Source: [Clostridium] polysaccharolyticum
GTDB lineage: Bacteria > Bacillota > Clostridia > Lachnospirales > Lachnospiraceae
DNA: 64,000 bases
Reading direction: 5' to 3'
NCBI RefSeq assembly: GCF_900111595.1
Contig: NZ_FOHN01000002.1
Location: forward strand, 124,001 to 188,000
The notes under the pieces are model-generated. The model did not search any database, had not been told where the DNA came from, and saw only the letters and a list, made by a program, of their open reading frames with translations. A program made the position numbers and the translations under genes. Positions 33,434 to 42,738 of the stretch are shown in pieces (position 1 is the stretch's first letter; the number at the start of each line of letters is the position of its first letter).

Positions 33434-34753
33434 CTACTTGTTCATCTCAAAATCCTTTTTGGTTAATCCTTCTTGTGCAAATAATGTTTTTAGCACAGAT
33501 ATATCGGAAGAGACTTCCATCGCCTCATCTTCATACAAACTGTCCAATAGTTTTTCAAATGCCAGATCAATCGTATCTAACGTATTTTCAATCTCCTGCT
33601 TTGAATTTCTGATAGTATCTCCTTGAATAGATTGTGAATCAAATTCTTTATACGCATTCACAAGTTTCATGGTTATTGGAAGATAATACTGCATAAATTT
33701 CCGAATCTCGGACAATTTTTCTGGATGTTTTTCCACACAGATAAAAATTTTCCCAATCAAGTCCTCTAAACGGCCTAATTTTCTGCTGATTTCTTCTCCT
33801 GGAATATGCTCATTGGCTCTTTGTATCTGCTGAATATAAGAATGTCCTTCCCGAATGGCAGTTTCCAGTTCTTCATTTACAACAGAATCTGCTTTCTTTT
33901 TCGTATCGGTTTCCTCCTGTTTATGTTCCATAGTACGTTCGTGATACCCTTTTTCTGCCTGTTTATATTGTTCATAGATTTCATCTCCAAGCATAAAATA
34001 TCTTTTATTCTCATCAAAATGTGCTTCACAAAACATCTGGAATGCCATCATTTTCTTCAATTCTTTTATTACAAACTTTTCTGGTTTATTGACATACTCA
34101 GCCATTCTTTTTACTTCACATACGTTCTTTTTGCTAAGCAGCGACTGGTAAATGCCAAAACGGTTTACGAATTTACCTTGCTTTATTCCTATCCCAAGCA
34201 TAATAAAACTGATCGCTGTTACGGCTGAAAATACTTCTGTCAAAAGCTTTATCTGATCATCCGCAAAGCTTCGCCCTGCCAATATAGCAAACATAATTAA
34301 TGCAGTAATTCCAAACCCTGTCGTTCCAATCGTACCAAAAACCGTATACAAAACACTGGAAACCCGGCCCTTTACTTTCACCTTTGGTACATATACCGTA
34401 TCATTTCTGCAGTCATCACGTCTTTGCTTTTTCTGTTTTCTTCTGTTCCACTTTTCTTTCTGCTGACGATAAAATCTAATGCCCCAGGCAGTCTCTCCAG
34501 GCTGTCCCGCTCCTGTGTAATAATGGTTTTCTCTTTTTTCCTTCTGAGACGGTGGCGTATTCCGCTTCTGGTTTCCATTATTTTTTTTATTGTTACCACA
34601 GAATGTCCCAACAGCTTGATTCAATTCATCAATTGCATCCTCTGCCAGATATCCTAATCTATTACTCAACTCTCGGTAATCTCCAGTACTAACCGCATCT
34701 TCCACAGCATGTTTCGCTTCTTTCAGATACTCTCCCATATTTTTCCTATTCAT
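33434..34753 (-). CDS. xpaC: XpaC-like protein
   Basis: 439 residues, the usual partner of TelA (XpaC was named for a phosphatase activity on a chromogenic substrate; its true role is not known). The N-terminus (MNRKNMGEYLKEAKHAV) is helical, a basic stretch follows (RKQKKQRRDDCR), then two membrane helices near residues 127-150 and 160-180 (FGITALIMFAILAG, ISFIMLGIGI), then a long helical cytoplasmic domain. The ATG at 34753 follows AGGAGG. It is the first gene of a xpaC-telA unit with its own promoter. Confidence 0.85.
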   Translation of the reverse strand: MNRKNMGEYLKEAKHAVEDAVSTGDYRELSNRLGYLAEDAIDELNQAVGTFCGNNKKNNGNQKRNTPPSQKEKRENHYYTGAGQPGETAWGIRFYRQQKEKWNRRKQKKQRRDDCRNDTVYVPKVKVKGRVSSVLYTVFGTIGTTGFGITALIMFAILAGRSFADDQIKLLTEVFSAVTAISFIMLGIGIKQGKFVNRFGIYQSLLSKKNVCEVKRMAEYVNKPEKFVIKELKKMMAFQMFCEAHFDENKRYFMLGDEIYEQYKQAEKGYHERTMEHKQEETDTKKKADSVVNEELETAIREGHSYIQQIQRANEHIPGEEISRKLGRLEDLIGKIFICVEKHPEKLSEIRKFMQYYLPITMKLVNAYKEFDSQSIQGDTIRNSKQEIENTLDTIDLAFEKLLDSLYEDEAMEVSSDISVLKTLFAQEGLTKKDFEMNK

Positions 34754-34786
34754 GCTTACCTCCTGATTCAGTAACTATCTTTCACA

Positions 34787-34815
34787 ATTATACCTTATTG
34801 CAAAGAAAATAACAA
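34787..34815 (-). promoter_or_regulatory. xpaC-telA promoter
   Basis: TTGTTA (34810-34815), 17-bp spacer, TATAAT (34787-34792). Confidence 0.65.
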
Positions 34816-34845
34816 ACAGTAAGTAGGAAAATACCTCTTGGTATC

Positions 34846-34893
34846 AAAAAACTGCGTTTATAAATTCAGAGAACCGAATAGACAAACGCAGTT
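34846..34893 (-). terminator. Terminator after the lipoprotein gene
   Basis: AACTGCGTTT pairs with AAACGCAGTT; on the minus strand six T follow. It lies about 140 bp past the stop of the lipoprotein gene. The 34894-35032 stretch between holds nothing else that I recognise. Confidence 0.85.
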
Positions 34894-35032
34894 GTAATGC
34901 TATTTTATTTTCTTTAATGCTCCTTTATCCATTTCTGCAGCCGTATCACATAAAACATGTTCTATATTGCCAAAAGGCGTATATCACATATCCTGGTAAA
35001 ATGGCAAGTCCACAGCTTAATGCTGCTGTTTT

Positions 35033-36193
35033 TTATCTCCCGCTTACAAATTCCACTTCTCCAGTAATGCAGTCTACCATGGCAAATGTCCGCTGGTTAA
35101 GCTCCTTGCTTAAGTCATTGCTTAAATAAAAAGTCCAGCATGGTCTTGCTTCATATTCATTCCCTGCTGCCCAGTCACAATAGTAAAATCCAGGATCGTC
35201 TACTTCCCCTCCTTTCGTCCGCACAAGACGGTACTCCAGATTGGCATGGTATACATTATAGGCTTTATAAGAAGATAGTTTATTGGATAAACACTTTGCG
35301 GCACTTTCCAATGTAAGAATCTTGTCATAGTTTTTTTTCGTTTCCACATAGTCCATGATTCCTGGCAAGTTATCTATAATCATCATTTCTTTTGATGAAT
35401 CCAGTACTAGAAAGGGCTGCATTACAGATACATACAATTCTTTCATATACTTCATGGAATACCGATAGTCTCCGTAAAAGAGATGTACTCCCTTATAGGA
35501 TTTTGTAAACAGATATTCAAAGAAGTATTCTCCTTCTTTATTGGTGTATATGTTTACACTGCTTGGCTTCCAGTCCATGCTGTCATATTCTTTTGTAAAG
35601 CCATCCGCATATTTTTGTGCTTCTTCTGTCATTTCGGACAGCTTTAACGTAGTTCCTTTCCACTGGTAGGTTTCTTCTTCATAAGCACTGTCCAGGCTTA
35701 TCTGGTCTATTCGTGTGTATTCGCCTGATTCATCTGGAATTGAAAGCCATTTATCTGCCTCTTCTGTTCCAAAAAATAAAAAACCATTATTTTCTATAGA
35801 AAATGATTTTCCATCCTTTTTATCTATATATTGCAAACCAGGTATCGTAAAGTTTTTGTCCTCAATTGCTTCTGGATTAATCTTACCTATAAATTTTCTT
35901 AAAATTTCCATTCCATCTTTATGAAAATGTTCTTTCTGTTTGAATGCAAGCAGTCCTATCTCCTCTGGCTTATTTACTTCAAACTCCTGTTCAAAATATA
36001 AATTGTCACACGTTATTTCTTTATACTTTTTTGCCTGTTCCAATACTTTGCTTAATGTATCCATCTGGATATTGTCCGATTGACTAGTTACTTTTCCAGT
36101 TTGCTTTACCTGTTTATTCTCTGGTACTTTTGCACAGGCTGTCAGGCCTGTCAACAAAAACAGAAGCAATATCAGACCAGTTTTCTTTCGCAT
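35033..36193 (-). CDS. Predicted lipoprotein of unknown function
   Basis: 386 residues with a lipoprotein signal: MRKKTGLILLLFLLTGLTAC (Cys20). The mature part is acidic and unusual in having many Tyr/Phe. No known domain is recognised. The ATG at 36193 is preferred because GAGGAG lies seven bases upstream. A near-identical but broken second copy lies at 36783-37246. The 3' half of the intact gene (35029-35200) and a middle piece (35523-35641) are the duplicated parts. It probably resides on the outer face of the membrane; no partner can be named. Confidence 0.75.
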   Translation of the reverse strand: MRKKTGLILLLFLLTGLTACAKVPENKQVKQTGKVTSQSDNIQMDTLSKVLEQAKKYKEITCDNLYFEQEFEVNKPEEIGLLAFKQKEHFHKDGMEILRKFIGKINPEAIEDKNFTIPGLQYIDKKDGKSFSIENNGFLFFGTEEADKWLSIPDESGEYTRIDQISLDSAYEEETYQWKGTTLKLSEMTEEAQKYADGFTKEYDSMDWKPSSVNIYTNKEGEYFFEYLFTKSYKGVHLFYGDYRYSMKYMKELYVSVMQPFLVLDSSKEMMIIDNLPGIMDYVETKKNYDKILTLESAAKCLSNKLSSYKAYNVYHANLEYRLVRTKGGEVDDPGFYYCDWAAGNEYEARPCWTFYLSNDLSKELNQRTFAMVDCITGEVEFVSGR

Positions 36194-36246
36194 CTCCATT
36201 CTCCTCACACCTTCTATCTCCTAACATAAAGTTCCTTTTATAACAT

Positions 36247-36272
36247 GAAAAAAGCCACCTGACTAGTGGCTC
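36247..36272 (-). terminator. Terminator of the secreted-protein gene
   Basis: AGCCAC pairs with GTGGCT (minus strand), followed by six T. Confidence 0.85.
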
Positions 36273-36285
36273 AAAATGCTGTCTA

Positions 36286-36711
36286 TCAGCCATTTCCTTC
36301 TCGAATCTCTCCATATATGGCAACACTTCTTTGTCCATTGTAATTATATAACTGGGAGGTTGCTCCTATATATTTCCCTACTCTTACAGACGCTCCATTT
36401 ACATATTGAACATTCCGATAACCAGTAATAGCAGAATTAAAGCTTGTCATATTCAGTCTTGGTGTTGTAGTTATCGCAACGTAAGGTCCAGTATAGGTTA
36501 CATGAAATGTAGGCACATGCAGTATTACATAATCTTTACCAAGAGACTTATACACACCATAACTTATTAACTGGTTATCACTGGATGGTGCTCCATATGT
36601 ATAATATAGATTAATGTTATTAGAAGCCTTTACCGTACTTGTCTTTGCTCCACTAATCGCCATTGCTGCAATCAACATACCAAAAGCAATCGGCTTTCCT
36701 GCTTTTTTCAT
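36286..36711 (-). CDS. Small secreted protein, function unknown
   Basis: 141 residues with a signal peptide (MKKAGKPIAFGMLIAAMAISG, cleavage probably near residues 24-30). The mature ~115 residues are Tyr-, Asn- and Ser-rich with predicted beta strands (YYTYGAPSS, YVILHVPTFHVTYTG, YVNGASVRVG). No domain is recognised. The ATG at 36711 follows GGAGGAGC. It is flanked by an intact lipoprotein gene and the broken copy of that gene, so it may have arrived with the duplicated block. Confidence 0.7.
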   Translation of the reverse strand: MKKAGKPIAFGMLIAAMAISGAKTSTVKASNNINLYYTYGAPSSDNQLISYGVYKSLGKDYVILHVPTFHVTYTGPYVAITTTPRLNMTSFNSAITGYRNVQYVNGASVRVGKYIGATSQLYNYNGQRSVAIYGEIREGNG

Positions 36712-36751
36712 TATGCTCCTCCATTCTGATATTTTTTTAACAATCTGTTAT

Positions 36752-36780
36752 AGTTTATTCTATTTATTAGCAAATGTCAA
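36752..36780 (-). promoter_or_regulatory. Promoter of the secreted-protein gene
   Basis: TTGACA (36775-36780), 17-bp spacer, TAAACT (36752-36757). Confidence 0.65.
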
Positions 36781-36782
36781 CC

Positions 36783-36954
36783 TTTTTTATCTCCCGCTTA
36801 CAAATTCCACTTCTCCAGTAATGCAGTCTACCATGGCAAATGTCCGCTGGTTAAGCTCCTTACTTAAGTCATTGCTTAAATAAAAAGTCCAGCATGGTCT
36901 TGCTTCATATTCATTCCCTGCTGCCCAGTCACAATAGTAAAATTCAGGATCGTC
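36783..36954 (-). pseudogene. 3' fragment of a duplicate lipoprotein gene
   Basis: 172 bp, same length as and almost identical to 35029-35200 (I count two differences), which holds the C-terminal end of the intact lipoprotein gene. The open frame is lost at the junction with the IS remnant. It indicates a recent duplication. Confidence 0.85.
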
Positions 36955-37127
36955 GAGAGTGTAAACTAAATTGTGTAAATCAAAAAAACTATTGATTTTT
37001 CTTCTCTTTTTAATAATGATTTATGGAAGGAACTATACCAGTGGCTAAGAAAATTGAACGTCAAAAAGAAAGTATAGAGCAGCAGATACTATCATGAAAG
37101 CTTTTGATCCTGAGACAGTTGAATCTT
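36955..37127 (+). mobile_element. IS256-type transposase remnant
   Basis: The segment begins GAGAGTGTAAACTAAATTG, like an IS256-family end, and holds a start of a transposase N-terminus on the plus strand: GTG at 37041 gives MAKKIERQKESIEQQILS, then a frame change to MKAFDPETVES. IS256 transposases begin in a similar way, from memory. Only about 90 bp of coding sequence remain, so it is a dead fragment. It is inserted between two pieces of the duplicate lipoprotein gene. Confidence 0.6.
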
Positions 37128-37246
37128 AAGTATTCTCCTTCTTTATTGGTGTATATGTTTACACTGCTTGGCTTCCAGTCCATGCTGTCATATTCTTTTA
37201 TAAAGCCATCCGCATATTTTTGTGCTTCTTTTGTCATTTCGGACAG
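37128..37246 (-). pseudogene. Internal fragment of the duplicate lipoprotein gene
   Basis: 119 bp that match 35523-35641 with only about two differences; this is an internal part of the lipoprotein gene (segment near SEMTKEAQKYADGF). Together with 36783-36954 it shows the second copy lost its middle (~320 bp) and its whole 5' end. Confidence 0.85.
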
Positions 37247-37250
37247 AATA

Positions 37251-37295
37251 AAGGTGTATGATTCCACTTCTTCCAGCAATTAAACCATACACCTT
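37251..37295 (-). terminator. Hairpin after the methionine aminopeptidase gene
   Basis: AAGGTGTATG (37251-37260) pairs with CATACACCTT (37286-37295), followed on the minus strand by TTATT. A weak U-run makes its strength doubtful. Confidence 0.5.
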
Positions 37296-37302
37296 AATTC
37301 TT

Positions 37303-38172
37303 CTATCGAGACAGGATTTCTGCACCAGTCTCCGTTATTAAAATGGTATATTCCCACTGTGCAGAAGGCAATCCATCTGCAGTGGAAATCGTCCAGCCAT
37401 CTTCCTCATCTTCATAATATTCAGCAACGCCCATGTTAATCATAGGTTCAATAGTAAAAGTCATGCCTGGCACAAGAAGCATGTCCTCTCCACGGTTTCC
37501 GATATGGCTTACATATGGTTCTTCATGGAAATCCACACCACAGCCATGCCCACAGATATCACGAACGACTGTAAATCCATGCTTGGTAGCATGTTCGTTA
37601 ATCACATAACCAATATCCCCTAAGAAACTGTATGGTTTTGCTTCTTTCAGACCAAGCTCTAAACATTCCTTGGTAACTTCTACAAGCTTACGAACCTTAG
37701 GATCTACATCCCCGATACAGTACATACGGGAAGCATCCCCATAATAGCCGTTGTAAATGGTTGTACAGTCAATATTTATAATGTCACCGCTTTTTAATAT
37801 ACGATTTGGATCTGGGATTCCATGACATACCACTTCATTAATAGAAGTACATACACTCTTTGGATATCCACAGTATCCTAAACAGGCTGGTATTCCACCT
37901 AACTCCAATGTATAATCATGGACAATTTTATCTAATTCCTCTGTGGTAACACCTTCTTTTACATACTGCTCTACCTTATCAAGAACCTTCGTATTGATTT
38001 CGCCCGCTTTACGAATTCCTTCGATTTGTTCTGGAGTACGGATAATATCATGAGTTGGAACAATTGCACCTTGTTCCTCATACGCTTTTAATTTCTCATC
38101 AAATGCCAAATGGCAGTTTTTGTATTTCTTATGACTGCCACACCAGCAAGGATCATTACGTCCAATTTTCAT
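37303..38172 (-). CDS. map: Type I methionine aminopeptidase with N-terminal SEC-C zinc motif
   Basis: Removes the initiator Met from new proteins. 289 residues. The N-terminus MKIGRNDPCWCGSHKKYKNC is an added SEC-C zinc-binding motif (Cys9, Cys11, Cys20 and the following His). The M24 fold follows with metal ligands in GDIINIDCTTIYNGYYGDAS (two Asp) and later His/Glu in GHGCGVDFHEEP and FTIEPM. The ATG at 38172 follows a weak site (GGA at about eight bases). SEC-C-bearing Map forms are common in clostridia as a second Map. It has its own promoter. Confidence 0.95.
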   Translation of the reverse strand: MKIGRNDPCWCGSHKKYKNCHLAFDEKLKAYEEQGAIVPTHDIIRTPEQIEGIRKAGEINTKVLDKVEQYVKEGVTTEELDKIVHDYTLELGGIPACLGYCGYPKSVCTSINEVVCHGIPDPNRILKSGDIINIDCTTIYNGYYGDASRMYCIGDVDPKVRKLVEVTKECLELGLKEAKPYSFLGDIGYVINEHATKHGFTVVRDICGHGCGVDFHEEPYVSHIGNRGEDMLLVPGMTFTIEPMINMGVAEYYEDEEDGWTISTADGLPSAQWEYTILITETGAEILSR

Positions 38173-38219
38173 TGTAATTCCATCTCTTTCTGTTTCTTTA
38201 TAGTCTTAGAATCATGTTC

Positions 38220-38248
38220 AGTATACCACCTGTTTTTTGTGAATACAA
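38220..38248 (-). promoter_or_regulatory. map promoter
   Basis: TTGTAT (38243-38248), 17-bp spacer, TATACT (38220-38225). Confidence 0.65.
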
Positions 38249-38285
38249 GATTTCCAGGGAGAAATTTTACCAGACAGCATATGGA

Positions 38286-40043
38286 TTATGTCTGAAACTG
38301 ACTATTATATAAATTCGCATAAAATCCATTCTGTTTTAACAAAGTTTCATGATTTCCCTGTTCCATAATCGAACCATCTTTCATGACTAATATAATATCG
38401 GCTTCACGAATGGTTGATAAACGGTGGGCAACGATAAAACTGGTTCTTCCCTCCATCATCCTTGCAAATGCTTCTTGTATCTTACTTTCTGTTCTGGTAT
38501 CTATTGATGAGGTAGCTTCGTCAAGAATGAGCATAGGTGGCAGGCAAAGCATCACTCTGGCAATACATAAAAGCTGTTTCTGTCCCTGTGACAGATTGCC
38601 TCCATCTTCTGAAATAACTGTATCATATCCATTTGGAAGACGTTTGATAAAACTATGGGCATGGGATGCTTTTGCTGCTGCCTGTACTTCTTCCTCTGTG
38701 GCATCTGGTTTTCCCATAACCAGATTTTCACGAATGGTTCCCTCTTTTAACCAGGTTTCCTGTAAAACCATTCCATAACTGGCACGAAGACTTTTTCTCG
38801 TCACATCTCGGATATCCCTATCCTCCACTTTGACTGCCCCCCGATTCACATCATAAAAACGCATCAAAAGATTAATTACCGTTGTTTTTCCACATCCTGT
38901 CGGACCAACAATGGCAACTCTTTGTCCTGGTTTCACTTCTAAATTCAGGTTTTCAATTACTTTACGTTCTGGTACATAAGAAAAATCCACATGCTCTAAT
39001 GTTACATTTCCTTTGACATGGGTAAGCACCTTCACTTCTTCTGTTTCTGGCAGTTCTGGCTCTTCTTCCATTAATTCAAATATCCTTGCAGCACAGGCTA
39101 AAGCATTCTGAAGTTCCGTTACCACCCCTGATATTTCATTAAATGGTTTGGTATACTGGTTCGCATAACTTAAGAAACAGGAAAGCTGACCTACTGATAA
39201 TCCACCCCGTATTACAGAAAATGCACCGGTTATTCCTACACCTGTGTATACAAGACTGTTTACAAACCTCGTACTTGGATTCACTAATGACGAATAAAAA
39301 ATAGCACGAAGAGAACATTTCTGCAGACGTTCATTAATTTCACTAAATTTTTCCAATGTTTCTTCTTCCTGAGAGTAAGCCTGCACTACTTTCTGATTTC
39401 CGATCATTTCATCAATATAAGCCGTCTGCTCTCCTCTAGTTTCCGACTGGAGTTTAAACATAGCGTATGTGCTTTTGGCAATTTTACTGGCTACCACAAG
39501 GGAAACCGGTGTAATCACTACTACTACCAGCGTTATTGTAACATTGACAGATACCATAAATGCTAAGGTACCGATTATCGTAATAATACCGGTAAATAGC
39601 TGGGTAAACCCCATAAGCAGGCCATCTGCAAACTGATCTACATCTGCAATAACACGGCTCACGATTTCTCCAGAGGATTTCGTATCCAGATAATTCAGTG
39701 GCAGGATTTCTATTTTGCGAATGGCTTCTGCCCTTATATCCTGTACAACCTTGTAAGTAATCCTATTATTACATACATTCATAATCCACTGTGCCAATGC
39801 TGTAATTCCAATTACGACAACCATTCTCTTTAGTATTACAAGCAATGCCGCAAAATCCACCGCACCTTTTCCTATTACCTGATCCACTGCATTTCCTGTA
39901 AGAATAGGCAGATACAAACCAAACACTACCGAAACGGCTGCAAAAACAAGGGATAGAAGCAAAAATGGCCAGTATCTTTTCACATAGTGTAGTACTTTTT
40001 TTAATGTAGCCTTCTGTGAGGTCTTTTCCATTTTTTTATCCAT
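38286..40043 (-). CDS. ABC exporter half-transporter with consensus ATPase site
   Basis: Second gene of a heterodimeric ABC exporter (585 residues). Six membrane helices span about residues 20-310. The nucleotide domain has GPTGCGKTT, the signature LSQGQKQ (last position of the usual LSGGQ is altered), the Walker B ILDEATSSID with its catalytic Glu, and the H-loop VAHRLSTI. The start is ATG 40043, three bases after the stop of the partner gene. Partner: the half-transporter at 40046-41770. Substrate is not readable; such exporters move drugs, lipids or peptides. Confidence 0.9.
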   Translation of the reverse strand: MDKKMEKTSQKATLKKVLHYVKRYWPFLLLSLVFAAVSVVFGLYLPILTGNAVDQVIGKGAVDFAALLVILKRMVVVIGITALAQWIMNVCNNRITYKVVQDIRAEAIRKIEILPLNYLDTKSSGEIVSRVIADVDQFADGLLMGFTQLFTGIITIIGTLAFMVSVNVTITLVVVVITPVSLVVASKIAKSTYAMFKLQSETRGEQTAYIDEMIGNQKVVQAYSQEEETLEKFSEINERLQKCSLRAIFYSSLVNPSTRFVNSLVYTGVGITGAFSVIRGGLSVGQLSCFLSYANQYTKPFNEISGVVTELQNALACAARIFELMEEEPELPETEEVKVLTHVKGNVTLEHVDFSYVPERKVIENLNLEVKPGQRVAIVGPTGCGKTTVINLLMRFYDVNRGAVKVEDRDIRDVTRKSLRASYGMVLQETWLKEGTIRENLVMGKPDATEEEVQAAAKASHAHSFIKRLPNGYDTVISEDGGNLSQGQKQLLCIARVMLCLPPMLILDEATSSIDTRTESKIQEAFARMMEGRTSFIVAHRLSTIREADIILVMKDGSIMEQGNHETLLKQNGFYANLYNSQFQT

Positions 40044-40045
40044 TG

Positions 40046-41770
40046 CTAGTTCGCCTCCTTTGGAAACTGGGAATAGTAAATTTCCTGATACACACTGCAA
40101 TCTGCAAGCAGTTCGTCGTGAGTTCCAATGCCAGCTACACATCCATCGTCCAGTACCACAATCTTATCCGCAAACTGAATGGATGCCGCACGCTGTGACA
40201 CAATAAATACGGTCATCTGTTTTTGCAGGCTTCTTATCGCTTTTCGCAGTCTGGCATCTGTTGCAAAATCCAAGGCTGAGGCACTATCATCTAAAATGAG
40301 AATCTCTGGTTTTCTTACAAGGGCACGTGCGATAGTAAGACGCTGTTTTTGCCCACCTGAAAGATTCCTTCCATTCTGCTCAATAAAGAAGTCTAATTTG
40401 CCAGCTTTTTGCTCTACAAATTCTTTTGACTGAGAAGCTTCAATGGCTTCCATTAGTTCTTCTTCCGTTGCATCCCCTTTTCCCCATAAAAGATTTTCCC
40501 TTATGGTTCCTTTAAATAAAACGGCTTTCTGCAGCACGATTCCTATTTGTTCTCGAAGTATCTTTAACGGATAAGATTGTACGTTTTTTCCATTCATACG
40601 GACTTCTCCACTGGTTACATCATAGAATCTTGGAATCAGATTGACAAGAGAGGATTTTCCCGAACCTGTACCACCAATAATTCCTATGGTTTCTCCTCTG
40701 CGAACCTGAAACGTAACGTCTGTTAAAGACTCTCCACCTGCACCCTTATATTTTAGGCTTACATGGTCAAATTCCACAATAATATCTTCCGTTTCTTCCA
40801 TTTTATCCACGCCATTCTGAATCATTGAGGATTCCGTTGACAAAATACCCTCTATACGATTGGCACAGGCTAACGCTTTGGTAACTAAAATAATCAGATT
40901 TGCCAGCTTTACAAGTTCCACTAAAATCTGTGACATATAATTTACAAGGGCAATCAGTTCTCCCTGCTTAATAATGCCTGTATGAACCTGAATGGCTCCC
41001 GTCCATAAAATTGCTGCTGTGGCCAGATTTACAAGGATAAAAGTGAGGGGATTGGTCAGAGCTGAAATTCTTCCTACAAAGATCTGCCAGCTGGTTAATG
41101 TCTGATTCTGCTCATCAAACTGGGCAATTTCGTTTTCCTGTTTATTAAAAGCACGAATAACACGAACCCCTGTAAGATTCTCTCTTGTCTTTCCTAGTAC
41201 ACGGTCTAGGCTTGTCTGCACTTTTTTGTAAAGTGGAATCGTAATTCTCATAATGCCGAATACGATAAATGCCAATGCAGGAATCGTTACGACAAAGATA
41301 AGTGCTGCCTTTACATTTACGGTAAACGCCATAATCATAGCTCCGAATACGATAAATGGCGATCTTAAAAACAGACGAAGGAACATATTCACTCCTGACT
41401 GGACTTGATTAATATCACTGGTCATTCGTGTGATTAACGTAGAAGTCCCGATGGTATCCAGTTCTGTAAAGGATAGGGACTGTATATGTTCAAATAATGC
41501 ATAACGAAGTTTCGTGGAAAATCCTACTGCTGCCTTCGCTGCGAAATACTGGGCAGTAATGGCACTAGCTAACCCGACAATGCCAAGCAACACCAGTACT
41601 CCTCCCATTTTTATTATATATGATTTATCGTGGTTCCCGATTCCTGTATCAATAATTGCGGCCATGACAAGTGGAACCAGCAATTCAAATGATGCTTCTA
41701 GCAGTTTAAATAACGGACCTAACAGACATTCTTTTTTGTAATCCTTCAAATATACTAGCAGTTTTTTCAC
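40046..41770 (-). CDS. ABC exporter half-transporter with degenerate ATPase site
   Basis: 574 residues starting at GTG 41770 behind AAGGAGG with seven bases. Six membrane helices (about 15-310). The nucleotide domain has GGTGSGKSS and LSGGQKQRL, but the Walker B reads ILDDSASALDFATD, with Asp in place of the catalytic Glu, and the switch His is Gln (VSQRAASI). This is the degenerate subunit expected in heterodimeric exporters, with the partner at 38286-40043 supplying the active site. Its promoter, leader and first ~20 codons are repeated at 44483-44616. Confidence 0.9.
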   Translation of the reverse strand: MKKLLVYLKDYKKECLLGPLFKLLEASFELLVPLVMAAIIDTGIGNHDKSYIIKMGGVLVLLGIVGLASAITAQYFAAKAAVGFSTKLRYALFEHIQSLSFTELDTIGTSTLITRMTSDINQVQSGVNMFLRLFLRSPFIVFGAMIMAFTVNVKAALIFVVTIPALAFIVFGIMRITIPLYKKVQTSLDRVLGKTRENLTGVRVIRAFNKQENEIAQFDEQNQTLTSWQIFVGRISALTNPLTFILVNLATAAILWTGAIQVHTGIIKQGELIALVNYMSQILVELVKLANLIILVTKALACANRIEGILSTESSMIQNGVDKMEETEDIIVEFDHVSLKYKGAGGESLTDVTFQVRRGETIGIIGGTGSGKSSLVNLIPRFYDVTSGEVRMNGKNVQSYPLKILREQIGIVLQKAVLFKGTIRENLLWGKGDATEEELMEAIEASQSKEFVEQKAGKLDFFIEQNGRNLSGGQKQRLTIARALVRKPEILILDDSASALDFATDARLRKAIRSLQKQMTVFIVSQRAASIQFADKIVVLDDGCVAGIGTHDELLADCSVYQEIYYSQFPKEAN

Positions 41771-41842
41771 TTTGGTACCTCCTTAAAGATTCTCATCCGT
41801 AATATAGTACCACAATTGCTAAGATTAGAACAAGGGGGGTAA
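41709..41842. repeat. 134-bp repeat copy A: exporter promoter and 5' end
   Basis: Matches 44483-44616 at all but about six positions. Includes the promoter (TTGTTC 41828-41833, 18 bp, TACTAT 41804-41809), ribosome site, GTG start and about 20 codons of the exporter gene. It bounds the Rhs-debris cassette on the left. Confidence 0.85.
41804..41833 (-). promoter_or_regulatory. Exporter promoter
   Basis: TTGTTC (41828-41833), 18-bp spacer, TACTAT (41804-41809) ahead of the GTG at 41770. Confidence 0.5.
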
Positions 41843-41857
41843 AACCTGTAATACGCA

Positions 41858-41932
41858 TTAATCAGGCTTCCAACTGGATGTACCAGTTCCAGCACCTATA
41901 TGAATATCTACTGTGCCATTGTCCTCACTCAT
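41858..41932 (-). pseudogene. Fragment of a secreted/lipoprotein paralogue
   Basis: 24 codons that encode EDNGTVDIHIGAGTGTSSWKPD before a stop. The TVDIH-x-G-x-GT pattern also occurs in the broken lipoprotein gene at 42015-42704 (NNTVDIHFGYGTN), so this is debris of a related gene. Another short frame upstream (about 41940-42005) encodes FYVLGNDSKPIYTEIYGSC and looks like further debris. Confidence 0.55.
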
Positions 41933-42014
41933 TACTGGCTAAATTGCACATGAACCATATATTTCGGTATAGATTGGCTTACTATCGTTGCCTAATACAT
42001 AAAATTGGAATTCC

Positions 42015-42704
42015 TCATCTGAAATCTTTCAGTTTTAATGTTCTATTCTCGGTTTTCTGGGTATCTTTATCTGTATATTCAATATAGATTTCTGTGTCAT
42101 TCTTTCTGAACTCACATTTTGTTATTTCACATCCATCCAAAATATGTGGAAATGGATATTCTTTTTCCTGATGTTGAATATACATATCTTTCACTACTAA
42201 TTTTGTATTTGAACCGTCTTTCCAATCGCCATCAACTGCTAGAACATGATATTGACCTTTCCCACGAATATTATCAAACCAGACAGATTGTAAATCCTCT
42301 TTATAGTTTATATATTTATCACAATATGCATTTGTTCCATAACCAAAATGAATATCTACTGTGTTATTTGAGATGCTCACATCAGGCGGCTGTTTCAGTG
42401 GTCCAATAATTTCTCTATGAATTATTACTTTATTATCATCATATATTTTACACTGATAATAATCATTGTATTCTCAAAGCCCCATCCTTTCAACACAATA
42501 ATGTTTTTTACTTTCTACTATTTTCCATTCTGTATGATTTGATTTTTTTGGAGCTTCCGTTACAGGTTCCGTAGTTGTTGGCTGAACTGTATTATCAGCA
42601 GGTACATTTTTCATAGTTGTACTATTATTATTCTTACAGCTATAAAGAATTATTGTTAATAACAACATTAATAATATATTTGTTTTCCTTTTCATTCTCC
42701 TCAT
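42015..42704 (-). pseudogene. Lipoprotein gene broken by one in-frame TGA (possible immunity gene)
   Basis: One frame of 230 codons with a single stop at codon 77 (TGA, 42474-42476). The first part is a lipoprotein signal (KTNILLMLLLTIILYSC, Cys around residue 23) and a Thr/Pro/Glu linker; the second part (NDYYQCKIYDDNKV, then TVDIHFGYGTNAYC, then tail KDTQKTENRTLKLKDFR) has no recognised domain. The part after the stop is in the same frame without a gap, so the break is a point mutation. It lies directly downstream of the Rhs/SleB-like frame, as an immunity gene would, and would sit on the outer face of the membrane. That pairing is inferred. Confidence 0.6.
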
Positions 42705-42738
42705 CGCTCCTTATCAAGCACCCTAGTATACAATTACT

